Below, in pieces: positions 8,575 to 17,550 of a stretch of DNA of 34,649 bases. The stretch comes from an uncultured Muriicola sp. GTDB taxonomy: Bacteria > Bacteroidota > Bacteroidia > Flavobacteriales > Flavobacteriaceae. Every line of letters starts with the position of its first letter. Position 1 is the stretch's first letter. The notes under the pieces are model-generated. The model worked only from the letters and a program-made list of their open reading frames with translations. It searched no databases and was not told the DNA's origin. Location of the stretch: positions 1 to 34,649 of the forward strand of contig NZ_CAMYKH010000015.1 in assembly GCF_947258935.1 (NCBI RefSeq), written 5' to 3'. The position numbers and the translations under genes were made by a program.

Positions 8575-11500
8575 TTAAAATGATACGTTCAGTCCTAAAG
8601 AAATAATTCTCGCAGGATTAAAGTCGTTACCAGCAGGTGTTCCTGCTAAATTATATTGTGGATCTAATCCATCTCTCTTGCTCTTTAAGTATAAATTCTC
8701 CCCGGAGATGGCAACCCTTAAAGCCGAAAGGCCCAAGGCGTCTGTTACCTGGCTGTTAAAGTTATAGCCAAGATTGACGTTTTTCAAGGACCAGAAAGAG
8801 GCATCAGTCAAGAAGCGATCTGATTGTGTACGTACCAGGTTTGCATTTCCAGCTTCCAGCCTTGGAACAGTAGTGATGTCACCCGGCTGTCTCCAAGCAT
8901 TTAGGATGTCTGGATGGTAAGACCTTCCAAATTCACCACTGTGCATCATTGCCGAATATCCATTATCCAGAAATGAACCACCAATACCAAAAGTAACCAA
9001 GAAATCCAGGGTGAAACCTTTATAGCTCAGGCTGTTGGCAACTGATCCTAAGAGATCTGGTATAGTAGTATCACCTGTATAAGCTCTTTCGGTGGCCTGC
9101 CAGTCGTTTGTGGTTTCTATATCACCATTAGCATCCAGTACAGGAACGCTTTCCCCGTCTTCATCCAGTTCATAAACAAAGAATAACTGGTCTCCATTAT
9201 CCGGGTCAACACCGGCTGTACGTAGCAGGAAGAAATCAAATCTTGAACGCCCTTCTGCCCATCGTTTAGATCCGTTGATAAAAGGATCAGGCAAGCTGGT
9301 GATCTCATTTTGAAAGGTTGACCCTTGTAGGGTAACATTCCAACGAATATCTTCCGTGTTAACAAGGTTTGTTGTCAAGGCTACTTCCCAACCGGAGTTG
9401 TACATATCCCCGATATTAGTTGGTACGGTATTCAAACCATTACTAATTGGAATCGGCAAATTATACAACAGGTCAGAAGAATTCCGCTTGTAGTATTCTA
9501 CAGAACCATCCAGGAAATTGTTAAACAAAGTAAATTCCAGGGCTACATCAAAATTCTCAATAGTTTCCCATTGCAGCGCTGAATTCCCCAGATCGGTGTT
9601 TATTATAGCAGGACTGGCAGCATTGGAAGTAATGGAGAATCTGGGTTGTGCCAAGAAGAAGTCTAGTAAGTCATCATTACCTACTTCCCCGTAAGATCCT
9701 CTGATTTTCAATGCATCTATAAAGCCAACATTTTCCATAAAGTTCTCCTGGTCAATTCTCCAGGAAGCACCTACGGAGTAAAATGTACCCCATCGTGATT
9801 CGCTGCTAAATACAGACGAACCGTCTCTACGAACCGAAGCACTTAAATAGTACTTATTATCGAAATTGTAGTTGGTTCTCAGGAAATACCCTTCGATTGC
9901 TTTTCTTGTTGTATTTCCACCTAATCTTACGATATTGGAGAAGTTGTCGTTCACAAATATTCCACTAGCCGTTTGCACGGTTTTTAAACCATTAATACTG
10001 TTAAAGGTTCTGTCAAAACTTTCATGTCCGGCGGTTATATCTATATTGTGATTGCCAAAGCTATTGTTGTAGGTCAGGATCTGATTAAAGTTTTCTACCT
10101 GCCTTCTGAAACGATCGTCACTGAACCTTCCGTCTGGCTGGGCATCTCCTATAATCGCATTTTCATATTCTTGCTCCAGACCCTCATTGATATCTCTACC
10201 ATAATTTACCCTGAGTTTAAGGCCTTCTAAAATCTCCCATTCTCCGAACATCCTGAAACCATAGGTGTTATCCCTGTCCCTTTCATCGTTTAGGAGCAGC
10301 TCCTGGAGTGCGTGACGTCCCTGGCTAACAGGCCTTGAACCAATATTATATTCAGAAAATCCTTCACCATTATCGAAAAGCTGATTCCCTAGAGGATCCA
10401 ATACAATGTTACCCTGTAAATCGTTAACATATACTGGGTATACTGAACCTATATTCTTGGCAAAACCAAAAGGGTTAACAATACTACCTGTTCCTGCAGA
10501 ACTTGGTCCTGCTGCATTGGAAATAGTAACATTAGTACTGCCGCCAATTGTGATACGATCTGAAACATCAAATTCAGCGTTTACACGCGTTGTTAGTCGA
10601 TCGAATTCTGAGGTAACTACATATCCTTCTTCATCCAGATATGAGGCAGAGAAAAATACTTTATGATTTTCGCCTCCACCGGAAACATTTACATTATAAT
10701 TCTGTCGTACACCAGTTTTTGTGAGTACGTCATACCAATTCAGACTTTTATAAATAACCTGCGCATTGGGATTAATTTGGCCATTTAATCCAACAATCTG
10801 GTCATTGGGGACATCAAATGGGTTATACCCCAGACTCTGGTAGATATTCGCCGAAGCAAAAGCGGGATCTCCACCACCGGCGCTTGAATTTCTCAAGGCT
10901 TCCCACATAGTTTCGTAGTACTGTGCGGGGCTTAACTCATCATAAAATGGGATGGCCTGACTTGTCAGCCCATACTGCATTGATGCGTTTACCTGAATAG
11001 CTCCTCGGGTACCACTCTTGGTGGTTATTATAACAACCCCGTTAGCAGCCCTGGAACCATATAAGGACGTAGAAGCTGCATCTTTAAGAATGGTAAAAGA
11101 GGCAATGTCTTCCTGGTTAATAGTGTTTAATGCACCCTCGTACTGAACACCGTCAACAATGAACAAAGGATCAGAATCACCATTAAGTGTACCTACACCT
11201 CTTATTACAATACCTGGTGAGGACCCTGGTTGCCCAGAAGGAGATGTAAACTGAATACCTGTTGCCCTACCTTCTATCGCTGCAATAGGTGAAGTAACAC
11301 TCCTGATAGCCAGGTCTTCGGCACCCACCACAGCCGCAGAACCTGTAAAGGCTTCTTTGGTTGAAGTACCATAGGCCGTTACGATGACCTCATCAAGCGC
11401 TTGTGCGTCTTCTTCCATCTGCAAATTGATAGTATTTGACGCACCAACGGTTCTTTGCGTAGTTTGTTGGCCTATATAGCTAAACCTTAGCTTCTGTCCA

Positions 11501-11700
11501 ACAGCGGCAATAATGCTGTAATTACCATCAAAATCAGATTGTGTGCCGGTTGATGTACCCACAATTAAAATGGATACACCGGGTAACGGAACTCCTGATT
11601 GGTCCGTAACAGTACCGGTGATCGTTTTCTCTTGGGAAAATCCAAGTTGCGAAATTAGCATGAAAAATGATGCTAAAATCCAGAGGTTTTTAGATGTCAT
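8575..11700 (-). CDS. susC: SusC/RagA family TonB-linked outer-membrane transporter
   Basis: A 1041-residue TonB-dependent receptor. Residues 1-22 are a signal peptide ending GFS before QEKTITG. Residues about 25-95 form the carboxypeptidase regulatory-like beta domain (TGTVTDQSGVPLPGVSILIV). DEVIVTAYG (103-111) marks the SusC start of the plug domain, which includes GSRAANGVVIITTKSG near 215-230, and the rest is a 22-strand barrel ending in a typical C-terminal segment IISLGLNVSF. It imports the ligand captured by SusD with energy from TonB/ExbBD. There is no extra N-terminal signalling (STN) domain, which fits the lack of a linked anti-sigma factor. The 289-bp gap upstream (11701-11989) must carry its promoter, but I found no clean TAnnTTTG match there. 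Confidence 0.95.
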   Translation of the reverse strand: MTSKNLWILASFFMLISQLGFSQEKTITGTVTDQSGVPLPGVSILIVGTSTGTQSDFDGNYSIIAAVGQKLRFSYIGQQTTQRTVGASNTINLQMEEDAQALDEVIVTAYGTSTKEAFTGSAAVVGAEDLAIRSVTSPIAAIEGRATGIQFTSPSGQPGSSPGIVIRGVGTLNGDSDPLFIVDGVQYEGALNTINQEDIASFTILKDAASTSLYGSRAANGVVIITTKSGTRGAIQVNASMQYGLTSQAIPFYDELSPAQYYETMWEALRNSSAGGGDPAFASANIYQSLGYNPFDVPNDQIVGLNGQINPNAQVIYKSLNWYDVLTKTGVRQNYNVNVSGGGENHKVFFSASYLDEEGYVVTSEFDRLTTRVNAEFDVSDRITIGGSTNVTISNAAGPSSAGTGSIVNPFGFAKNIGSVYPVYVNDLQGNIVLDPLGNQLFDNGEGFSEYNIGSRPVSQGRHALQELLLNDERDRDNTYGFRMFGEWEILEGLKLRVNYGRDINEGLEQEYENAIIGDAQPDGRFSDDRFRRQVENFNQILTYNNSFGNHNIDITAGHESFDRTFNSINGLKTVQTASGIFVNDNFSNIVRLGGNTTRKAIEGYFLRTNYNFDNKYYLSASVRRDGSSVFSSESRWGTFYSVGASWRIDQENFMENVGFIDALKIRGSYGEVGNDDLLDFFLAQPRFSITSNAASPAIINTDLGNSALQWETIENFDVALEFTLFNNFLDGSVEYYKRNSSDLLYNLPIPISNGLNTVPTNIGDMYNSGWEVALTTNLVNTEDIRWNVTLQGSTFQNEITSLPDPFINGSKRWAEGRSRFDFFLLRTAGVDPDNGDQLFFVYELDEDGESVPVLDANGDIETTNDWQATERAYTGDTTIPDLLGSVANSLSYKGFTLDFLVTFGIGGSFLDNGYSAMMHSGEFGRSYHPDILNAWRQPGDITTVPRLEAGNANLVRTQSDRFLTDASFWSLKNVNLGYNFNSQVTDALGLSALRVAISGENLYLKSKRDGLDPQYNLAGTPAGNDFNPARIISLGLNVSF

Positions 11701-11989
11701 TTAGTAGTTTTTTGAATTAGTTGCTTCAAGTAAAGATTTTTATTGTTTTAATCCAATATAAATACCATAATTAACATTATATATTCAATGAATTAGTCAA
11801 TTATACTTCTTATCCGTAAAAAGCAGCCTATCTAGTAGTATTTGGAATCTTCCAGACCAAACAAATAGTTTATATATAACTATTATCAGGCAAGAAAGAA
11901 ATCAAGTGTGTGGTTTTTTAATGCTAATTAGTGCAAAAAATAACCATGGTAAAAACAATTGAATTCTTGATTATTATGGTTTGGAGAAA

Positions 11990-12700
11990 CTATTCCTTCA
12001 TGGTATGATATACGTTTTGTACATCGTCATCCTCTTCGATCTTTTCGAGAAGTTTTTCCACATCTTCGGCTTCTTCCGCACTTAGCTCCTTAGTGACCTG
12101 TGGAATGCGCTCGAACCCGGATGATAAAATCTCAATTTCTCTTGATTCCAATTCTTTTTGAATAGCTCCAAAACTTTCAAAAGGAGCATAAATCATGATT
12201 CCATCTTCGTCCTCAAATACCTCCTCAGCACCAAAATCAATGAAGTCTAATTCTAACTCCTCGGGATCTATACCTTCGGTTGGAATTCGGAAATTACAGG
12301 TATGATCGAACATAAATTCTACTGAGCCGGAAGTACCGAGGCTCCCATTACACTTATTGAAGTAACTCCTAATATTGGCTACAGTACGCGTATTATTGTC
12401 TGTAGCTGTTTCTATAAGGATCGCAATACCATGAGGTGCATAACCTTCAAACAACACTTCTTTATAATCACCCAGGGATTTGTCTGAAGCCCTTTTAATA
12501 GCCCGCTCAACATTGTCCTTGGGCATATTCACGGATTTGGCATTCTGGATGACAGCTCGTAAACGAGAATTAGCATCAGGATCGGGGCCTCCTTCCTTAA
12601 CTGCCATCACAATATCCTTTCCGATTCGTGTAAAGGCCTTGGACATGGCAGACCAACGCTTCATTTTTCGCGCTTTCCGAAATTCAAATGCTCTTCCCAT
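11990..12700 (-). CDS. yebC: YebC/PmpR family protein (TACO1-like)
   Basis: A 236-residue YebC protein. It opens MGRAFEFRKARKMKRWSAMS, the Bacteroidota version of the family start, then shows GGPDPDANSRLRAVIQNAKS (about 38-57), MPKDNVERAIKRA, the central EGYAPHGIAILIETATDNNTRT and the acidic C-terminal domain ending AEEAEDVEKLLEKI and DDDVQNVYHTMKE. Members have been described as DNA-binding regulators (PmpR), as relievers of ribosome stalling at proline-rich stretches, and as the mitochondrial translation factor TACO1. It has its own promoter (12727-12756). A second, decayed copy of its last 29 codons lies on the far side of susCD. Length and both domains are complete. Confidence 0.93.
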   Translation of the reverse strand: MGRAFEFRKARKMKRWSAMSKAFTRIGKDIVMAVKEGGPDPDANSRLRAVIQNAKSVNMPKDNVERAIKRASDKSLGDYKEVLFEGYAPHGIAILIETATDNNTRTVANIRSYFNKCNGSLGTSGSVEFMFDHTCNFRIPTEGIDPEELELDFIDFGAEEVFEDEDGIMIYAPFESFGAIQKELESREIEILSSGFERIPQVTKELSAEEAEDVEKLLEKIEEDDDVQNVYHTMKE

Positions 12701-12726
12701 ATGCTATCTTAGGTAGTAAATTCAGG

Positions 12727-12756
12727 CAAATTTAGCAAATTTTAAAAGCTACACAA
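12727..12756 (-). promoter_or_regulatory. Promoter of yebC
   Basis: On the minus strand, TTG at 12756-12754 and TAAATTTG at 12734-12727 are separated by 19 nt, matching the Bacteroidota consensus TTG-N17-23-TAnnTTTG. The start codon is 26 nt downstream of the -7 element. Confidence 0.6.
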
Positions 12757-12779
12757 GGCGGCAAAAACCAAAACAGTTG

Positions 12780-13067
12780 TTACTCGCTTTCAATGATCTT
12801 TTCTATGCTGCGGGCCAGGGTAAAGTCTTTCTCTGTTACTCCATTGGCGTCATGTGTGCTTAATCGGATATTCAAAGAGTTGTATACATTACTCCAATCC
12901 GGATGGTGGTTTTGGGCTTCACACTCAAAGGCAATACGGGTCATAACCGTGAAAGCCTCTTTAAAATTCTTAAATTCAAATGATGTTTCAATTCCGTCAT
13001 TGACGTATTCCCATCCTTCAAGGGATGCTATTTGATCTTCAATCTGTTTAGCTGTGAGCTTTTCCAT
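12780..13067 (-). CDS. 4a-hydroxytetrahydrobiopterin dehydratase (pterin-4a-carbinolamine dehydratase)
   Basis: A complete 95-residue enzyme that dehydrates 4a-hydroxytetrahydropterin to the quinonoid dihydropterin, recycling the cofactor of aromatic amino acid hydroxylases. The family signature is fully present: Glu50, His54, His55, Pro56 (EAQNHHPDW), Trp58, then His72 and Asp81 at the expected spacing. No aromatic amino acid hydroxylase is in the window. Its start is 130 bp from the SDR gene upstream; that gap (13068-13197) has no recognisable promoter or other feature. It may be transcribed alone or with the genes before it. Confidence 0.93.
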   Translation of the reverse strand: MEKLTAKQIEDQIASLEGWEYVNDGIETSFEFKNFKEAFTVMTRIAFECEAQNHHPDWSNVYNSLNIRLSTHDANGVTEKDFTLARSIEKIIESE

Positions 13068-13197
13068 GGCGAATTTGTTTTATTATAGGTTTCTATTTGA
13101 GTTGAATGGCTGCTCTTTTATGCATTTGAGCATTATTCACAGGAAAGATAAAGATACAATGAAAAAAGGTGAAGGCAGTAGACCTAAATGAGAGGTA

Positions 13198-14025
13198 CTA
13201 TCCCATAACGTGATGATCAATAACATCCTGATACCTCAGCTGTAAATTCTTGGGCAGGAGATGATCTTTGGGTAAAACGGCCAAAAATCGTTCTTCATTG
13301 GTGGTAAACACCCTTTTATAAATGGGATTAAAGCTCCCTACCCGATCTACTACCTCTCGAACAAAATCTTCATGATGCACCAGATCTGTGCTCCCCAGAT
13401 GATAAATGCCATATTTGTTTCTGTTGATAAGGTAGTGAATCTGCTGAGTTAATTTATCATCATTGGTGACATTGATGATAAGATTTGGAAAGACTTCAAT
13501 GGCTTCATTATTCCAAATGGCCTGTTTCATTTCTTTGATCCGAGGGGAAGTATTCCCAAAGACCATGGGAACCCTTAAAATAGCTGCTTTATTCTTTGGT
13601 AGCCGGAGCAGCATATTCTCAATTTTAATTTTTAATCTGCCATAGATACTTTCAGATAGGGTCTTGTCGTATTCGTAGGAAGGGTATTTGCTATAAGCAT
13701 CAAAAACATTAGCCGAGGAGAGGAAGTAGATCTTACACTTGTGTTTGGCTACATATTCGGTTATATGTTGATGTGCTTGAATTTGCGCTCCAAAATCGCC
13801 TCGTAAGGCCGAAATGATAATGTTTGGACGAATTTCTTCCAGCAGTTGGAAAATATCGTCCTCCTGCATATCGTATTGAAAAAATTGTTGATTGGAAGTA
13901 TATCCGTTTCTGGACGAAAAATAGGTGCCATAAGTATCGTAGTAATTACACAATTCTTTGTAGAGCGCGTTCCCAATGAATCCACTGGCTCCTAAAATGA
14001 GTATTTTTTTTCCTTCTTCTTGCAC
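13198..14025 (-). CDS. NAD-dependent epimerase/dehydratase family (extended SDR) protein
   Basis: A 275-residue extended short-chain dehydrogenase, RmlD/epimerase-like. The Rossmann glycine motif GASGFIG is at 12-18, the strand ending FLSSANVF (101-108) supplies the catalytic Ser, and Tyr128-x3-Lys132 is the active YxxxK pair. The protein lacks a membrane segment. It starts at a GTG, with AGGAGG a few bases upstream, 26 bp after the gcvT stop; no ATG precedes the Rossmann motif. It is probably co-transcribed with gcvT. The substrate is unknown: a nucleotide sugar, dTDP-4-dehydrorhamnose or another carbonyl compound are all possible, and no other sugar gene is adjacent. Confidence 0.8.
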   Translation of the reverse strand: MQEEGKKILILGASGFIGNALYKELCNYYDTYGTYFSSRNGYTSNQQFFQYDMQEDDIFQLLEEIRPNIIISALRGDFGAQIQAHQHITEYVAKHKCKIYFLSSANVFDAYSKYPSYEYDKTLSESIYGRLKIKIENMLLRLPKNKAAILRVPMVFGNTSPRIKEMKQAIWNNEAIEVFPNLIINVTNDDKLTQQIHYLINRNKYGIYHLGSTDLVHHEDFVREVVDRVGSFNPIYKRVFTTNEERFLAVLPKDHLLPKNLQLRYQDVIDHHVMG

Positions 14026-14028
14026 CGT

Positions 14029-14035
14029 TCCTCCT
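14029..14035 (-). promoter_or_regulatory. Strong Shine-Dalgarno deciding the GTG start of the SDR gene
   Basis: The minus strand reads AGGAGGA ACG GTG. This match to the anti-Shine-Dalgarno is stronger than most in the window and supports GTG at 14025 as the start. The spacing of three to four bases is short. Confidence 0.55.
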
Positions 14036-14051
14036 ATATTCTATGACTTTC

Positions 14052-15137
14052 TTAACCTTTATAAAAAGGTAGTTTTACCACAGTGGCAGGAATGGCATTT
14101 TTTCTGATTTGAACATTGATCTTACTGCCTATTTCAGTAAATATATTGGGTACATACCCTAAACCAATTCCCTTGCCCAGGGAAGGTGACATAGTGCCAG
14201 ATGTAACTTTTCCTATCGTTTTACCTTGTCCATCAACAATATCATACCCTTGACGTGGAATACCACGGTCATCCAATTCAAAAGCAACTAGTTTTTGTTT
14301 TGGCCCGTGTTCTTTTTCCCTGGCCAGTGCTTCACTATTCACAAATTCCTTCGTGAATTTAGTGATCCATCCGAGACCCGCTTCAAATGGTGAAGTTTCA
14401 TCGGTAATGTCATTGCCATATAAACAATATCCCATCTCTAGTCTTAATGTATCTCTTGCTGCCAGCCCTATTGGTTTTATACCATACTTGGCGCCGGCTT
14501 CAAAAACCTTGTCCCAAACTTGCTTTACCTCCGTGTTCTTGCAATAAATTTCAAAGCCTCCGGAGCCTGTATAGCCTGTGGCAGATATGATAACATGATC
14601 TATACCTGCAAAATCAGCTACTACAAAATTGTAGAATTTGATTTGTCGTAGATCTACCGAGGTGATACTCTGCATTGCCTCAACGGCTTTTGGTCCTTGT
14701 ATGGCAAGAAGGGAATACTTTTCTGAGAGATCCTTCATTTCGGCATTATATACCTCATTGTACTTAGCGATATGATTCCAATCTTTTTCAATATTGGAGG
14801 CATTTACCACCAAGAGGTATGTTTCTTCCTTAACTCTATACACGATTAAATCATCTACAATACCGCCAGTCTCATTTGGCAAACAACTGTATTGCGCTTT
14901 TCCAACTGTTAATTTGGAGGCATCATTGGAGGTGACCTTCTGTATCAGATCCAAGGCATTGGGTCCTTCAATCAGAAATTCACCCATATGTGAAACATCA
15001 AAAACACCTACTCCGTTTCGCACTGTTTCGTGCTCTGCATTAACACCTTCGTAAGAAACAGGCATATTGTACCCTGCAAAGGCTACCATTTTTGCTCCTA
15101 ATTTCTCATGGGTCTGGGATAGCGCTGTATTCTTCAT
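14052..15137 (-). CDS. gcvT: Aminomethyltransferase, T-protein of the glycine cleavage system
   Basis: A 361-residue T-protein that moves the aminomethyl carbon from the lipoylated H-protein to tetrahydrofolate, releasing ammonia. It shows the family segments [12 protein letters not shown] (21-32), FDVSHMGEF, the catalytic Asp pair in [10 protein letters not shown] (91-100), NASNIEKDW (112-120) and the folate-site loop [13 protein letters not shown]. The length matches GcvT of other bacteria. The other glycine cleavage genes (gcvP, gcvH) are not linked here, which is common in Flavobacteriaceae. It is followed at 26 bp by the SDR gene. A TATATTTG -7 element precedes it. No glycine riboswitch can be seen in the 100 bp upstream. 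Confidence 0.95.
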   Translation of the reverse strand: MKNTALSQTHEKLGAKMVAFAGYNMPVSYEGVNAEHETVRNGVGVFDVSHMGEFLIEGPNALDLIQKVTSNDASKLTVGKAQYSCLPNETGGIVDDLIVYRVKEETYLLVVNASNIEKDWNHIAKYNEVYNAEMKDLSEKYSLLAIQGPKAVEAMQSITSVDLRQIKFYNFVVADFAGIDHVIISATGYTGSGGFEIYCKNTEVKQVWDKVFEAGAKYGIKPIGLAARDTLRLEMGYCLYGNDITDETSPFEAGLGWITKFTKEFVNSEALAREKEHGPKQKLVAFELDDRGIPRQGYDIVDGQGKTIGKVTSGTMSPSLGKGIGLGYVPNIFTEIGSKINVQIRKNAIPATVVKLPFYKG

Positions 15138-15160
15138 TTATAAGTAACTTTTTTGCAGCG

Positions 15161-15168
15161 CAAATATA
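15161..15168 (-). promoter_or_regulatory. Possible -7 element for gcvT
   Basis: The minus strand reads TATATTTG, a match to TAnnTTTG, 23 nt upstream of the gcvT ATG. A TTG at the right distance is not present, so the promoter is only half supported. Confidence 0.35.
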
Positions 15169-15237
15169 TTGAAAATAGTTGGTTGACCTCCTAGGAAGTG
15201 GGAGTTTTGGTTTTACTGGTGAAACCGAAGAATACAA

Positions 15238-16530
15238 CTACTTAAGAAGAAATTTAGCAAGCTCTTCGTACTTGGAAATGCCTATTGAGACCTTTTTTCT
15301 ATGCATGATCTTTTCTATCTGAGGGGGTAATGAAAGGGGGATGTTCAATGTGGATGATACGACATCCATAAATTTTACAGGATGTGCGGTTTCCAGAAAA
15401 ATACCATAGGTTTCAGGATGTTTCTTCTGATATTTTCGGAGTCCTAAATAGCCAACTGCACCATGGGGATCCGCAATATAGCCGGCCTTTGCATATAAGA
15501 TTTTTATAGCTTCTTTTGTTTCTTTATCAGAGAAAGAGTAGGAGCTAAGATGCTCTTTTAATTGTGAGAAATCGTCATTATAAATGTGTTGAATTCTGAT
15601 AAAGTTGCTGGGGTCCCCAACATCCATAGCATTCGAAATAGTAGCGGTAGATGGTTTAGGATCATACATGGCAGTTTGCATATACTTTGGTACGGTATCA
15701 TTTACATTGGTAGAAGCAATAAAATGCCTTACCGGCATCCCCATACGTTGAGCTATCATACCGGCACAAATGTTGCCGAAATTTCCGCTGGGTACAGAAA
15801 ACACAAGTTCTTTACCTTTAACTTTAAGATGTTTGTAAGCAAAAAGATAGTACAACATCTGTGGCAACCAACGAGCTACGTTTATTGAGTTGGCCGAAGT
15901 AAGTTGCACTTTCCCTTGTAGACCTGGATCTACAAAAGCTCTTTTCACCATCCGTTGGCAATCATCGAAGGTACCATTTACCTGCAGTGCCGTAATATTT
16001 TGTCCTAATGTGGTTAACTGGCGTTCCTGAATATCACTTACTTTACCACTGGGATACAGAATTACAACTTCAACCCCCGCAACTCCCAGAAATCCATTGG
16101 CAACCGCACCTCCAGTGTCCCCCGATGTGGCTACAAGGACGGTAACTTTCTCTTCAGAATTTTTAAAGAAGTATCCCAGGCTACGAGCCATAAACCTGGC
16201 GCCAACATCTTTAAAAGCCATGGTAGGCCCATGAAAAAGTTCCAGGGTTGAAACGTTTTCATTTATAGGTACAAGAGGAAAATCAAAATCGAGTACTTCT
16301 TCAAGTATTTCTCTAAGTATTGCCTCAGGAATATCTTCCTTAACATATGGCTTTAAGGCTCTATATGCGATCTCAAGATTTGAAAGGTCTTGTATGTCAT
16401 CAAAAAATGAAGCAGGAAGTTGTGGAATTTGCTCCGGGAAATACAGTCCGCCGTCTGGCGCTATTCCATTGATTACAGCCTCTTTAAAAGAGACCTTGGG
16501 TGCATTTTTATGAAGGCTATAGAAATTCAT
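15238..16530 (-). CDS. thrC: Threonine synthase
   Basis: The last enzyme of threonine synthesis, converting O-phosphohomoserine to threonine with pyridoxal phosphate. The 430-residue protein has the N-terminal family segment APDGGLYFPEQIP (24-36), the PLP Lys107 in GPTMAFKDVGARF (101-113), ATSGDTGGAVANGF, the phosphate-binding VPSGNFGNICAG and the late ETAHPVKF. It is the E. coli/yeast-type enzyme of about 430 residues rather than the shorter Bacillus type. It is the last gene of the thrA-thrB-thrC operon, 24 bp after thrB. Confidence 0.96.
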   Translation of the reverse strand: MNFYSLHKNAPKVSFKEAVINGIAPDGGLYFPEQIPQLPASFFDDIQDLSNLEIAYRALKPYVKEDIPEAILREILEEVLDFDFPLVPINENVSTLELFHGPTMAFKDVGARFMARSLGYFFKNSEEKVTVLVATSGDTGGAVANGFLGVAGVEVVILYPSGKVSDIQERQLTTLGQNITALQVNGTFDDCQRMVKRAFVDPGLQGKVQLTSANSINVARWLPQMLYYLFAYKHLKVKGKELVFSVPSGNFGNICAGMIAQRMGMPVRHFIASTNVNDTVPKYMQTAMYDPKPSTATISNAMDVGDPSNFIRIQHIYNDDFSQLKEHLSSYSFSDKETKEAIKILYAKAGYIADPHGAVGYLGLRKYQKKHPETYGIFLETAHPVKFMDVVSSTLNIPLSLPPQIEKIMHRKKVSIGISKYEELAKFLLK

Positions 16531-16554
16531 GCTATATCTAACATCTAAAGACCA

Positions 16555-17487
16555 TTATAAGGTCATAATTTGTATTCCTTTAGTATTGATTTTTGAGACG
16601 TAGGGATCATATGAAAGATCCATATTCTCAAATACCTTGCTCATAGCCTGCGTTACCTTTTGGGCGGTTTTCAGACCTTTGCTCAGCGCAAAAATAGAAG
16701 GTCCGGATCCGGATATTCCGCAACCCAGGGCACCTGCACCTAAGGCCTCATGTTTTACTTCGTCAAAACCAGGGATAAGTATAGATCTGATGGGTTCTAC
16801 AATATGATCTACCAAAGACCTGCTTATAAGGCCGTAGTCCTCCTGATAAAGACCAGCAACTAATGCACCTACATTTCCCCATTGTTTGATCCCATCTGCA
16901 AGTGATATACTGGTTTTTAGGATCTTCCTGGAATCGGAAGTCTTTATTTCTATATGAGGATGAATAATGGAAGCGTAGAGTTCTTTTGGAACGTGTATGG
17001 GAATAACATCGAGCGGTTCCGTACTTCTAACAAGCGTAAATCCTCCATAAATTGCGGGAGCCACATTATCTGCATGCGCAACACCGCTGGCCAGTTTTTC
17101 ACCTGCCATCGCAAACTGCACCAATTGATGCTGGGAAAACGGCGAGTCCAATAAATAATTCATCCCCCAAACTGCGCCAGCTGCGCTGGCCGCACTGCTT
17201 CCTATTCCACTTCCTGCTTTGATCTTTTTATAGATCTCAATTTCAAAACCTCCTTTGTATTCGGAGGCTTCCATAAAAGCCAGGCCTGCCACTCCGGCTA
17301 CATTTTTATGGATCTCTTTGGGCAGATCAAGACCGCTTATTTTAGTAATACTAAGTCCGGGATTTCGCACTTTTTTTATAACCATTTCATCTCCTATGGC
17401 GGAGAGGGCAAGTCCAAGGACGTCAAAACCACATGAAATATTGGCAATAGTGGCCGGACAAAATATTTTAATACTGTCTTTGTTCAT
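16555..17487 (-). CDS. thrB: Homoserine kinase
   Basis: A 310-residue GHMP-family kinase that phosphorylates homoserine with ATP. The start FCPATIANISCGFDVLGLAL (9-28) is typical of ThrB, the ATP-binding glycine motif is GSGIGSSAASAAG (92-104), and the C-terminal GHMP motif 3 is GALGCGISGSGPSIFAL. It lies between thrA (63 bp before) and thrC (24 bp after), in the standard thrABC order. Confidence 0.96.
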   Translation of the reverse strand: MNKDSIKIFCPATIANISCGFDVLGLALSAIGDEMVIKKVRNPGLSITKISGLDLPKEIHKNVAGVAGLAFMEASEYKGGFEIEIYKKIKAGSGIGSSAASAAGAVWGMNYLLDSPFSQHQLVQFAMAGEKLASGVAHADNVAPAIYGGFTLVRSTEPLDVIPIHVPKELYASIIHPHIEIKTSDSRKILKTSISLADGIKQWGNVGALVAGLYQEDYGLISRSLVDHIVEPIRSILIPGFDEVKHEALGAGALGCGISGSGPSIFALSKGLKTAQKVTQAMSKVFENMDLSYDPYVSKINTKGIQIMTL

Positions 17488-17550
17488 AAGTGACAGGTTT
17501 CATATCTAAAGCTAAGAGAAATTTTATGATGATAGCGATAACTACGTTTA

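Noticed and set aside
15138-15237. Glycine riboswitch upstream of gcvT
   Set aside because: The gap is only 100 bp, too short for the tandem aptamers, and none of their conserved elements can be seen.
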